DNA of 9,849 bases from Allobrachymonas sp. (GTDB taxonomy: Bacteria > Pseudomonadota > Gammaproteobacteria > Burkholderiales > Burkholderiaceae): NCBI GenBank assembly GCA_030529305.1, contig JAUMXD010000057.1, forward strand, positions 1-9,849, read 5' to 3'. Numbering within the stretch: the first letter of the stretch is position 1; every line of letters begins with the position of its first letter. Shown in pieces: positions 1 to 6,966 of this stretch. The notes below the pieces were generated by a model. That model did no database searches and was not told where the DNA came from. It saw nothing but the letters and a program-made list of their open reading frames with translations. The position numbers and the translations under genes were made by a program.

Positions 1-920
1 CCAAAGAGCAGGGTCATCCAGATGAAGAGCACGAACACTTCGTACAGATTGCTCAGCGGAATATGCCCGGCCTGCGGGTCGAGCAGATAACTTTCATGCC
101 AGCGCACGCCGCTGCCGATCAGCCCCAGCGCCACCGCCACCCAGGCCAAGCGCGTGCCCAGGCGCTGGGCCATGTGAGGTGATGGAAGCTGGGGCGAAGA
201 TTGAAGCGGCGCTTGTAGCGGATGTCGTGCAGCACCGCTCTTCTGATGGCAGCCGTCCATCTGAGCAGCAGCTGCAAGCGAATGACCGCTGGCCCCATCG
301 GCTGGCTGGTCTGTGGCCGCGCTGGCCGCCAAGCCTTGCGTATCTAGCGTATGGCAGCGCCTGTTTGCACCTGCATCAGTCACCGATGTCGCAGTGCCCG
401 CCCCACCCCGACCCGCCCACAGGCCAATCCAGTGAAACAGGGTGGCCACCCACACCAGCACGCCCATCCAGAGCAGGGCCGATTGGCTGGCAAGTGCATA
501 TTTCAGCCCGAACACCTGACCCGCGCGCTGCACATCGCCCCGGTACAGGGCCACGGCAGCGGCTACGCCCAGCATCACGGTGGGCAGCAGCCAGGCCAGC
601 GCCCGCCAGAACCAGCCCAGCGCAATCAGCGCGGGCAGGGCCAGCGCCAGCATGGCTTGTTCATAGCCGTTCATCAAAGGCTGCCAGCGCCACCAGGCCC
701 AGGCACCGGCCAGCAGCACGCCAGCGGCAAAGGCCCAATCGAAGGCGCTGCGCGCCCTGGGCTGGCGCTGCGCCCGCACGGCCACGGTTTGCAGCACGGT
801 GCCGGGTACAGATGCGGCAGAAGACGCCTGCTGCTGAGCAGACGTAGCTGCAGCTTGCTGGCTCAATGCCTGATGGCCTGACGGCTGACGAGCCATCGAC
901 GGATCAGCGTTGGGCTTCAT
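1..920 (-). CDS. ccsB: Cytochrome c biogenesis protein CcsB/ResC (System II), 5' part, runs off the left edge
   Basis: The multi-spanning membrane partner of ResB in System II cytochrome c maturation. The pair carries heme across the cytoplasmic membrane and attaches it to CXXCH apocytochromes. The 306 complete codons present stay open to the left edge. Hydrophobic segments lie near residues 59-77, 90-127, 147-168, 257-272 and 290-306. The stretch at about 286-302 (HIPLSNLYEVFVLFIWM) is the family signature preceding the later helices and the heme-handling WWD domain, which is outside the window. The ATG at 920 is favoured by an AAAGGAG six bases upstream. It overlaps the resB stop by 17 bp, so translational coupling is likely. 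Two oddities are an Ala/Gln/Ser-rich N-terminal extension (residues 1-55) and a polar low-complexity insert (about 171-250) where family members, as I recall them, have a loop of roughly 15 residues. The family call is firm; the rest of the gene is not visible. Confidence 0.9.
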   Translation of the reverse strand, partial: MKPNADPSMARQPSGHQALSQQAAATSAQQQASSAASVPGTVLQTVAVRAQRQPRARSAFDWAFAAGVLLAGAWAWWRWQPLMNGYEQAMLALALPALIALGWFWRALAWLLPTVMLGVAAAVALYRGDVQRAGQVFGLKYALASQSALLWMGVLVWVATLFHWIGLWAGRGGAGTATSVTDAGANRRCHTLDTQGLAASAATDQPADGASGHSLAAAAQMDGCHQKSGAARHPLQAPLQSSPQLPSPHMAQRLGTRLAWVAVALGLIGSGVRWHESYLLDPQAGHIPLSNLYEVFVLFIWMTLLF

Positions 921-3279
921 CTTTTTCTCCTTTGAGCAGTGTGGCGGCCAGCTGCCTGAATTCGCGCTCGCCTTCATGGCTGCGGCGGTTGCTGGAATAG
1001 GCCAGCAAGGCCCGAGTAGAGCTGCGCGGCAAAGCCTCGTCTGGCGTGAGCCAAATCCACAGCCGCCGCTCGCGCATAAAGAACAGGCACAGCACGCCCA
1101 GCACCAGCAGCGTGCTGCCCGCATACACCACGGCCTGCCCCGGCGCGCGCGCCACTTGCAGCACGCTGGCCTGCACGGGCCGGTAATCCTTGAGCACAAA
1201 CACCAGCGGCTCGGGGTAGAGCGGCGCATCGCTCAAGGCCAGCACGGCCTGGCTCATGAAGGCCTGATGGCGCGGCTGCGCCATGTCCAACGCGGGCAGG
1301 CCCGCCTGCTGGCGCGCGCCTTGCAGCAGCTGCAGCAAGCTGCCGTTGAGCATGCGCAGCAAAGCGTTGCTGACGGCTTCGTGCTGATCAGGCGGCACTT
1401 GGCTTTCAACCCAAGCCGCCACGCCCGCCAGGCCAAAGCTGCGCGCAGCCTGGCTTGGCTGCTGGCCTGCAAGCCCATCGCGCCGCGCCTGCGGCCATTG
1501 GGCAGGGTCGCCCGCAAAGCGCTCAAGCACGCGCTGAGCCGTTTGCGCCAATTGCTGCGCCAATGCGGCATCGCCCGCCGGTGCGGCTTGCGTGGCGTAG
1601 CGTTGCGCAGCCTGCTGGCGCTGCTGCGGATCGAGCAAGGCGCGACGCAGGCGGATGAATTCATCCAGCCCGCCATCGGCATCGGCCGGCACGCGCAGAT
1701 AGCGCCAAGGCTGCGCGGCGTTTTCGCGCACGCCAAACAGGTAGTGCGGCACGCGGTGGGCGTTGGCGGCTGGCTGGTTAGCTGCAGCACCTGGGGCAGC
1801 TGACGCAGCGCCTTCGCCCGCCAAGCTTTCTACATCCACCGGCCGCATATAGCTGTGGAATTCCAGCGCCTGGCCAGCGGCATCGCGCAGGCGGTAGCTC
1901 ACGCTCGGGCCCAGATCGTGCCAGGCCGTTTGCTCCGCAGGCGATGCGCCCCATTGCTGCCGCAGCCAGTGCCACCACGAAGCCGTCGCTGCGGATCGGG
2001 AAGCTGCGCCGCCGGCAGCGTGGGCATTGGCATCGGCCGCAGCGCCCAAGGGCTGTGGGTTCATCAGCTGCAAACCGGTGATTTCGAGCGTGCGCGGCTC
2101 GGTGGCATCGGCCCCATCGGCTTCAACCGGCAGGCGCTGCTCGCCGCCCACCTGGGCCCGCACATCAAACGGTGCGCGGCGGCCATCCAGCGCAAGGGCT
2201 TGCAGGGTCACGGCCGAGCCGCCGTCTTCAAAGCCGCTTTGATACAGGGTGATATCCCGATAGCGCAGGGGCTGGTTCACCGCAATGCGCGCACGCTGCG
2301 GCGGGCCGCCAGCGGGGTCGTGCAAGCGCACATCGCTGGCAAACAGGCGCGGCACGCCGTTGGGGTAATGCTCGGCGTGGAATTGCAGCAGCTCCACGGC
2401 AAAGGGCAAGTCTTGTATCACCACGCCATCGCCCACGGGCACGATGGCCGCTGCGCTGCGCGCGCCCTCGGCCACGCGCAATTGCCCGCGAAAGCCCGGC
2501 GTGCCCGGCCCCAGCTGATGTGTCGCAGGTACCTGCGCCACCAGCCCGCTGCCCCGATAGGGCGTTTTGCCTTGCACAGCCATGTGCGCCCGCAGCAGCC
2601 AGCTGCTGTCGAGCAAGCTGCCCAAGCCAATCAGCACCACCGCGCCATGCGTGGCCAGATAGCCGATGCGGTTGAAGCGCCCCTTGCGCGCAGCCAGCAG
2701 CCAGCCGTTGCGGGCGGGGATGTCTGATTGGCTGGCAACCCCGCTTGCAGGCTCAGGGGTATCGATTGCGGCCAAGGCACGCTCTTGCAGGCGCACCTGC
2801 CAGCCCGCATCGGCCAGCTGCTGCCCCAGGTTGCGCGCGGCTGTTGGGGCAGCTTGCGCCAGCATGGCCGTTTGCTTGTGCCCCAGGGCTTGCAAGGCTC
2901 GCAGGGGAATGTCTTCTTTCACATCGCGCCATTCGCGCACGATGACCGGCACGTGGCGCGCCATGCAGGCACTGGTGCTGGCCACCAGCACGCACAGTAT
3001 CAAGAGGTACCAGGCGCTTTGGTAGATGTGAAACAGGCCCAGCGCTTCGAATACATCGGCCCAGAACGCGCCATACAGCCCCACGTACAAGCTGTAAGGC
3101 TGCTGCTGCGGCAGCACCGTGCCGATGAGCGATGCCAGCGCCATCACGCCCAGCAAAGCGATGGCAAAGCGCATGGACGTGAGCAGCCGCCAAGCCGCAC
3201 GCCAGCTGCGTGCCGCCAAAGACGGCGGCTGGGGCGGCGGTGGGGATGGCGGAGAGATAGGAGCGACTTCCTCTGTCAT
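904..3279 (-). CDS. resB: Cytochrome c biogenesis protein ResB
   Basis: Heme-delivery and thioreduction-linked subunit of the ResB-CcsB complex, anchored in the cytoplasmic membrane with a large periplasmic domain. The 791-residue product has the ResB layout. A proline-rich cytoplasmic N-terminus comes first, then membrane segments at about 33-56, 89-106 and 205-225; His211 in the third (ATHGAV) is a candidate heme ligand. The long periplasmic region includes the motif VNQPLRYRDITLYQSGFEDG (334-353). A last membrane segment (about 717-735) is followed by MRERRLWIWL, typical of the family. The ATG at 3279 is the only ATG or GTG before an in-frame upstream stop, yet it has no visible Shine-Dalgarno. 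Two Ala-rich stretches (about 411-432 and 487-507) add length to the periplasmic domain. Downstream ccsB overlaps it by 17 bp, forming a resBC operon. Identity is secure. Confidence 0.93.
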   Translation of the reverse strand: MTEEVAPISPPSPPPPQPPSLAARSWRAAWRLLTSMRFAIALLGVMALASLIGTVLPQQQPYSLYVGLYGAFWADVFEALGLFHIYQSAWYLLILCVLVASTSACMARHVPVIVREWRDVKEDIPLRALQALGHKQTAMLAQAAPTAARNLGQQLADAGWQVRLQERALAAIDTPEPASGVASQSDIPARNGWLLAARKGRFNRIGYLATHGAVVLIGLGSLLDSSWLLRAHMAVQGKTPYRGSGLVAQVPATHQLGPGTPGFRGQLRVAEGARSAAAIVPVGDGVVIQDLPFAVELLQFHAEHYPNGVPRLFASDVRLHDPAGGPPQRARIAVNQPLRYRDITLYQSGFEDGGSAVTLQALALDGRRAPFDVRAQVGGEQRLPVEADGADATEPRTLEITGLQLMNPQPLGAAADANAHAAGGAASRSAATASWWHWLRQQWGASPAEQTAWHDLGPSVSYRLRDAAGQALEFHSYMRPVDVESLAGEGAASAAPGAAANQPAANAHRVPHYLFGVRENAAQPWRYLRVPADADGGLDEFIRLRRALLDPQQRQQAAQRYATQAAPAGDAALAQQLAQTAQRVLERFAGDPAQWPQARRDGLAGQQPSQAARSFGLAGVAAWVESQVPPDQHEAVSNALLRMLNGSLLQLLQGARQQAGLPALDMAQPRHQAFMSQAVLALSDAPLYPEPLVFVLKDYRPVQASVLQVARAPGQAVVYAGSTLLVLGVLCLFFMRERRLWIWLTPDEALPRSSTRALLAYSSNRRSHEGEREFRQLAATLLKGEKDEAQR
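927..933 (-). promoter_or_regulatory. Ribosome binding site of ccsB inside the resB 3' end
   Basis: On the minus strand AAAGGAG is followed by a six-base A-rich spacer and then the ATG at 920-918. It lies within the last codons of resB. This fixes the ccsB start and allows ribosomes finishing resB to reinitiate. It is the clearest Shine-Dalgarno sequence in the window apart from that of recA. Confidence 0.75.
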
Positions 3280-3292
3280 GAAGCAAATAACA

Positions 3293-3307
3293 GCCTGCGG
3301 CGCAGGC
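3293..3307 (-). promoter_or_regulatory. Palindrome in the resB leader
   Basis: Arms GCCTGCG and CGCAGGC are perfectly complementary around one central base. As RNA this would fold as a 6-bp G+C stem with a 3-base loop. It ends 13 bases before the resB ATG, where no Shine-Dalgarno can be seen. It could be a translational control hairpin, a DNA operator, or chance. It is seen directly; its function is inferred. Confidence 0.3.
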
Positions 3308-3326
3308 CATAGCAGGAGGCACTAAA

Positions 3327-3346
3327 GGCATTGGCCGCAGTTGACC
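3327..3346. repeat. Imperfect 20-bp direct repeat, copy 1
   Basis: The sequence starts GGCATTGGCC and matches a second copy at 3720-3739 at about 17 of 20 positions, with the first ten bases identical. The copies are 393 bp apart in the same orientation within one intergenic region. No transposon ends or genes lie between them. Chance similarity is possible. Confidence 0.3.
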
Positions 3347-3400
3347 CTTGGATTGCAGTAGATCAGCAAAGCGTTAGCCAAGGCCCAAACGGCTTCGGCG

Positions 3401-3440
3401 GATTTTTTGCCTCTTATCTATATATAAGCAGATAGAAACC
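3401..3440. promoter_or_regulatory. AT-rich patch, possible resB promoter region
   Basis: A run of six T's followed by CTTATCTATATATAAG stands out in an otherwise G+C-rich stretch. Inside it, CTTAT at 3413-3417 pairs with ATAAG at 3424-3428, and TATCT at 3415-3419 pairs with AGATA at 3430-3434. On the minus strand TATATA or TAGATA could serve as a -10 element about 140 bases upstream of resB, but no good -35 is found at the right distance. Confidence 0.2.
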
Positions 3441-3719
3441 AGGCGCGGACGCGACACGCCGCAAGCGGCAGCCAGCAGTGCATGCCGCGATCGTACCAGT
3501 GGGGATCGCAGCAGCAATCGCCTGTAGCTAACGGGGATAAAGGCTCGCCCAGCCACCGTTGTCACGCAACCAGCTACGCAAACTTGTCCGAGCACCGGGC
3601 CTGCGTCAAACCAACATGCGCGTCCTGGCTGGCAATCAACCGCCTAACCCTTGCGCCAACGCTCTCACTGCGCCATGACGCATCCAGCCGATTGCTTGCT
3701 GCCGCATGCCTGCTGCTTA

Positions 3720-3739
3720 GGCATTGGCCACAGCTGCCG
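3720..3739. repeat. Imperfect 20-bp direct repeat, copy 2
   Basis: Second copy of the repeat at 3327-3346, sharing GGCATTGGCC and then CAG and TG at matching positions. It lies about 200 bp upstream of the DUF445 start. Confidence 0.3.
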
Positions 3740-3940
3740 CCTTCCAAAACGAAAACAATCGCAGCGGCTATTTCGCGCAATCATCTGAGATGGACGACCA
3801 TATCCATGCTGATATCCGTGCTGTTTTCCCTCTGTTGGCCCTCCCAACGCAAGGCTCTATGATTGCCCATCTGTTGTTCCATTCGCGCCCAAGCACATTC
3901 CCTGTGCCGCTGGCGCACGTTTTCTGCCCCTTGTTGTTTC

Positions 3941-5233
3941 ATGAGCCGCCATCCCCTCGATGAAAAAACCCGTGCCTTGCGGCGCATGAAAAGCGTTGCC
4001 CTGGCCGCTTTGTTCGCGGCTGTGGCGCTGCTGGGCCTGAGCCTGTACATGGGCCGCCAAGGCGTGTGGGGCTGGCTGGGCGCTTTTGCTGAGGCAGCCA
4101 CCGTAGGCGCGCTGGCCGACTGGTTTGCCGTCACCGCGCTGTTTCGCCACCCGCTGGGCCTGCCCATTCCGCACACGGCCATCATCCCGCGCAACCGTCA
4201 GCGCCTGGCCGATGCCCTGGCGCAATTCGTGCGCGACAAATTCCTCGATAAAGAAGTGCTGCTGCAACGCATGGCCGCCTACAACCTGGCGCAGAAGCTC
4301 GGCGTGTTTCTGTCCCAGCCGGGGCGCTTGCCCCGCCTCACGCAGCAAATGCGCGAATGGTTGGCCAGCACCGTAGCCGCGCTCGACAACCCCGAGCTGG
4401 AGCAAGGGCTGCTGGACTTTGTGCGCAAACAATTGCAACAGTGGAATGCCGCCCCCACCGCTGCGCAGCTGGTGCAATTCCTCACGCTGGGCGACCACCA
4501 CCAGCGCGTGCTCAATGCCTCGCTCGAAAAAATCGCCGAATGGATCGGCACCCCCACCATCCGCCAGCTGATTGCCGAGCGCATGGTTGCGATGGCGCGC
4601 CAGCAATACCCCAAGATCGTGTGGATGACCGACAAGCTCGACTACACCGAAGACATTGCCGCCAAGCTGGCCGCGCAACTGGCCCAATCCTTGGTGGACG
4701 AAGTGCAAACCGTGCTGGCCACGCCCGAGCACCCGCTGCGCCAGCACTATGCGGCCGAAATCTCAAGCTGGCTGCAACGCCTGCAAACCGACCCCGCCCT
4801 GCAAAGCCAAGTGCAACAGTTCAAAGACCAGCTGCTGAACCACCCGGCCCTGCAAGACTACGTGCAGCGCCTCTGGCAACGTGGGCGGCAATGGCTGCAA
4901 CAGGATTTGCGCAGCGCAGACTCGGCGCTGGCCGCCGGCTTCATGCGCTACGCCACGGCCTTGAGCGAGCGCCTGCAACACAACCCCGCCTGGCAAAACG
5001 CCCTCAACAGCCAGTTGCAAGTGCTGGCCTGGCACCTGGCCGACCACCTGCGCGTGGTCGCGCCCGAACACATCCGCCGCACCATGCAAGCCTGGGACGA
5101 CAAAGACCTGGTCAATGAAATCGAACGCCACGTGGGCCGCGATCTGCAATTCATCCGCCTCAACGGCACCATCATCGGCGGGCTGATCGGGGTGTTGATC
5201 TATGCCATCACGCACTTCGGCATGGGAGGCTGA
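3941..5233 (+). CDS. DUF445 family (YjiN-like) membrane protein
   Basis: A DUF445 protein, related to E. coli YjiN. The biochemical function of the family is not established. The 430-residue product has one membrane segment near the N-terminus (about 17-37), then the conserved block EAATVGALADWFAVTALFRH (51-70) with PLGLPIPHTAIIP right after it. A long Gln-rich helical middle follows. The C-terminus carries VGRDLQFIRLNGTIIGGLIG (398-417), which runs into a second membrane segment ending at ITHFGMGG. The two membrane anchors at the ends with a soluble middle are typical of the family. I chose the ATG at 3941 because MSRHPLDEKTRALRRMK resembles known family starts. A TTG at 3863 would add 26 Cys-containing residues unlike the family. 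Neither start has a clear ribosome binding site. The gene stands alone, divergent from resB and 415 bp before recA. Confidence 0.85.
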   Translation: MSRHPLDEKTRALRRMKSVALAALFAAVALLGLSLYMGRQGVWGWLGAFAEAATVGALADWFAVTALFRHPLGLPIPHTAIIPRNRQRLADALAQFVRDKFLDKEVLLQRMAAYNLAQKLGVFLSQPGRLPRLTQQMREWLASTVAALDNPELEQGLLDFVRKQLQQWNAAPTAAQLVQFLTLGDHHQRVLNASLEKIAEWIGTPTIRQLIAERMVAMARQQYPKIVWMTDKLDYTEDIAAKLAAQLAQSLVDEVQTVLATPEHPLRQHYAAEISSWLQRLQTDPALQSQVQQFKDQLLNHPALQDYVQRLWQRGRQWLQQDLRSADSALAAGFMRYATALSERLQHNPAWQNALNSQLQVLAWHLADHLRVVAPEHIRRTMQAWDDKDLVNEIERHVGRDLQFIRLNGTIIGGLIGVLIYAITHFGMGG

Positions 5234-5554
5234 GTGCATTGGGCTGGCGCAAGCAGCACATATAAAAGTCATATGCCTATTTAGCGGATGAGTGAAGCCA
5301 TAACGGATACCCGTTCACATACCGCATGCAACAACGAACTTAATCCGCAGTACGCCCCACTTTACTTAAACCGCCAGCCGCTCTGGCCTAAAACGGTAGG
5401 CCTTGTTGCATCGACCGTCTAGCACGCTTTTCTCTCTGCCAACAGAGCAATGGGTTAACCAAAACTGTTTGCCACCCTATTCCAATCAAAAGCTCTGCAC
5501 AAATGGCCCGCTCAGGTCACAATCCGCCCTGTTGGCCCGGAATAAACCGATCGC
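5234..5554. other. Intergenic region between the DUF445 gene and the recA promoter
   Basis: No gene can be supported. The stretch is less G+C-rich than its neighbours. It holds three small inverted repeats: AACGG/CCGTT around a 4-base loop at 5302-5315, GCCAG/CTGGC at 5373-5387, and GGCCTA/TAGGCC at 5385-5402. The last two share bases, so they would be mutually exclusive in RNA. The 8-bp palindrome GGTTAACC is at 5453-5460. I could not link these to a known regulator. Confidence 0.5.
5385..5407 (+). terminator. Weak terminator-like hairpin between the DUF445 gene and recA
   Basis: GGCCTA and TAGGCC form a perfect 6-bp stem with a 6-base loop, followed by TTGTT. The U-tract is short and interrupted, and the hairpin lies about 150 bases after the DUF445 stop, so termination here is only possible. 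Confidence 0.25.
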
Positions 5555-5582
5555 TTGACAGGCCATTTCTTGCTGCTAAAAT
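5555..5582 (+). promoter_or_regulatory. recA sigma-70 promoter
   Basis: The -35 box TTGACA (5555-5560) is a perfect consensus. After a 16-base spacer the -10 box TAAAAT (5577-5582) matches 5 of 6, and it is preceded by TGC, which makes an extended -10. The predicted start point falls near 5589, giving a leader of about 60 bases. The LexA box begins at the last base of the -10 element. Confidence 0.85.
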
Positions 5583-5601
5583 ACTGTTCAAATAAACAGT
5601 A
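5582..5601 (+). promoter_or_regulatory. LexA (SOS) box of recA
   Basis: TACTGT-N8-ACAGTA contains the CTG-N10-CAG core of the E. coli-type LexA operator, with both 6-base arms perfect. It covers the end of the -10 box and the predicted transcription start, so bound LexA would block initiation. This places recA under SOS control. lexA itself is not in the window. Confidence 0.92.
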
Positions 5602-5648
5602 TGTTGATTTAGCCAGTTTTCTTTCATCTCTCTGCACGGAGCATTTTC

Positions 5649-6701
5649 ATGAGCAACATCACCGACCAGGCCGAAAAAAGCAAAGCCCTGCAAGCCGCGC
5701 TGGCCCAAATCGAAAAGCAATTCGGCAAAGGCTCCATCATGCGCCTGGGCGAAGGCGAAGCCATGCAAGACATCCAAACCGTCAGCACCGGTTCACTCGG
5801 GCTGGACATCGCCCTGGGCGTGGGCGGTCTGCCGCGCGGGCGCGTGATCGAAATCTACGGCCCCGAGTCATCGGGCAAAACCACGCTCACCCTGCAAGTG
5901 ATTGCCGAGATGCAAAAAATCGGCGGCACCTGCGCCTTCATCGACGCCGAACACGCGCTGGACACCTCTTACGCCGAAAAGCTGGGCGTCAACCTGCGCG
6001 ACATCCTCATCAGCCAGCCCGACACCGGCGAGCAGGCGCTCGAAATCGTCGATAGCCTGGTGCGCAGCGGCGCAGTCGATCTGATCGTGGTCGATTCGGT
6101 CGCCGCCCTCACCCCAAAAGCCGAAATCGAAGGCGATATGGGCGACCAGTTGCCCGGCCTGCAAGCCCGCCTCATGAGCCAGGCCCTGCGCAAACTCACC
6201 GCCACCATCAAGAAGACCAACTGCACGGTCATCTTCATCAACCAGATCCGCATGAAGATCGGCGTCATGTTCGGCAGCCCCGAAACCACCACCGGCGGCA
6301 ACGCGCTCAAATTCTACTCGTCCGTGCGCATCGACATTCGCCGCATCGGCAGCATCAAAAAGGGCGATGAGGTCATCGGCAACGAAACCAAGGTCAAAGT
6401 CGTCAAGAACAAAGTCGCGCCTCCTTTCAAAGACGCCACTTTCGACATCCTCTACGGCGAAGGCATCAGCCGCCTGGGCGAAATCATCGACATGGGCGTG
6501 CAAGCCAAAATCATCGACAAGGCCGGTGCCTGGTATTCGTACAAAGGTGAAAAAATCGGCCAGGGGCGCGACAACACACGCGAATTTCTGCGCGAAAACC
6601 CTGATCTGGCCCACGAAATCGAAAACCGCATCCGCGAACAGCTGGGCATTGCCCTGCTCGCCAACGCCCCCGCAGCACCAGAAGCAGCCGACGAGGCATA
6701 A
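5649..6701 (+). CDS. recA: Recombinase RecA
   Basis: DNA-dependent ATPase that forms filaments on single-stranded DNA, catalyses homologous strand exchange and triggers LexA self-cleavage in the SOS response. The 350 residues match the usual length. Visible motifs are Walker A GPESSGKT (71-78), the AEHALD segment with the catalytic glutamate (Glu101), Walker B LIVVDS (145-150), loop L1 around [11 protein letters not shown] (160-170), and loop L2 with the conserved [20 protein letters not shown] (198-217). A short Ala-rich acidic tail closes the protein. The ATG at 5649 has GGAG seven bases upstream (5638-5641). It is preceded by its own promoter and LexA box and followed by recX after 265 bases. 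Core wording such as [20 protein letters not shown] resembles Comamonadaceae RecA, which is a recalled similarity. Confidence 0.99.
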   Translation: MSNITDQAEKSKALQAALAQIEKQFGKGSIMRLGEGEAMQDIQTVSTGSLGLDIALGVGGLPRGRVIEIYGPESSGKTTLTLQVIAEMQKIGGTCAFIDAEHALDTSYAEKLGVNLRDILISQPDTGEQALEIVDSLVRSGAVDLIVVDSVAALTPKAEIEGDMGDQLPGLQARLMSQALRKLTATIKKTNCTVIFINQIRMKIGVMFGSPETTTGGNALKFYSSVRIDIRRIGSIKKGDEVIGNETKVKVVKNKVAPPFKDATFDILYGEGISRLGEIIDMGVQAKIIDKAGAWYSYKGEKIGQGRDNTREFLRENPDLAHEIENRIREQLGIALLANAPAAPEAADEA

Positions 6702-6966
6702 GACACACAGCACGCGCGCTCAACGCTTGGCTTGTCGTCAACCTCTGTGCTGATTTTGCGCTGCCGATAACGCACTGGACCCGGCGCTGCGAAGTGATGG
6801 GGATGCAGCAGCGCAGCGTTAGCCTTGCCGCCGCGCATCGCTACATGGGGTTGACTGCGGCTTTGTTACCCAGACCTTCCCTGTGGTGGGTTCGCGCGTT
6901 TGTAAGATCAGGATCAGGTACTCGCAAGCCTCTGCCCTTGTCTTTGTATTAGCCAAGTACGATTTG
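6702..6966. other. Spacer between recA and recX
   Basis: No gene or strong terminator is visible in these 265 bases. CGCTGCG (6785-6791) and CGCAGCG (6812-6818) could form a 7-bp stem around a 20-base loop, without a following T-run. No LexA box was found in front of recX. recX is therefore either read through from the recA promoter, with this stem perhaps reducing the flow, or has an unrecognised promoter of its own. Confidence 0.4.

Larger units (their letters stand above)
3280..3940. other. Intergenic region between divergent resB and the DUF445 gene
   Basis: I find no supportable gene in these 661 bases. The short open frames here (73 codons minus, 126 codons plus) show no family motif, no ribosome binding site and no hydrophobic pattern. 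No CXXCH motif was noticed, so the cytochrome c gene that often precedes resB in related genomes is not recognisable here. The region holds the resB leader palindrome, an AT-rich patch at 3401-3440, and a direct repeat (3327-3346 and 3720-3739). It presumably carries promoters for both flanking genes, but I could not place a convincing -35/-10 pair on either strand. Confidence 0.6.

Noticed and set aside
179..881. Overlapping plus-strand frames at 179-847 and 351-881
   Set aside because: They lie opposite the ccsB 5' region, whose translation contains membrane segments and the CcsB signature. The plus-strand translations are Arg/Pro/His-rich and featureless.
910..1803. A 297-codon plus-strand frame opposite resB, with a second at 1855-2727
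   Set aside because: Both lie antisense to clear ResB coding sequence and have Arg/Gln/His-rich translations without domains.
3482..3862. A 126-codon plus-strand frame, and a 73-codon minus-strand frame at 3374-3595, as possible small genes in the gap
   Set aside because: Neither has a ribosome binding site, hydrophobic segment or known motif, and they overlap each other on opposite strands.
3857..4747. A 296-codon minus-strand frame opposite the DUF445 gene
   Set aside because: It is a Gly/Gln/His-rich shadow of the DUF445 coding sequence, with no recognisable domain.
5868..6713. A 281-codon minus-strand frame opposite recA
   Set aside because: It mirrors the recA codons and is rich in Asp, Ala, Val and Phe as expected for a complementary frame. 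No ribosome binding site or motif supports it.
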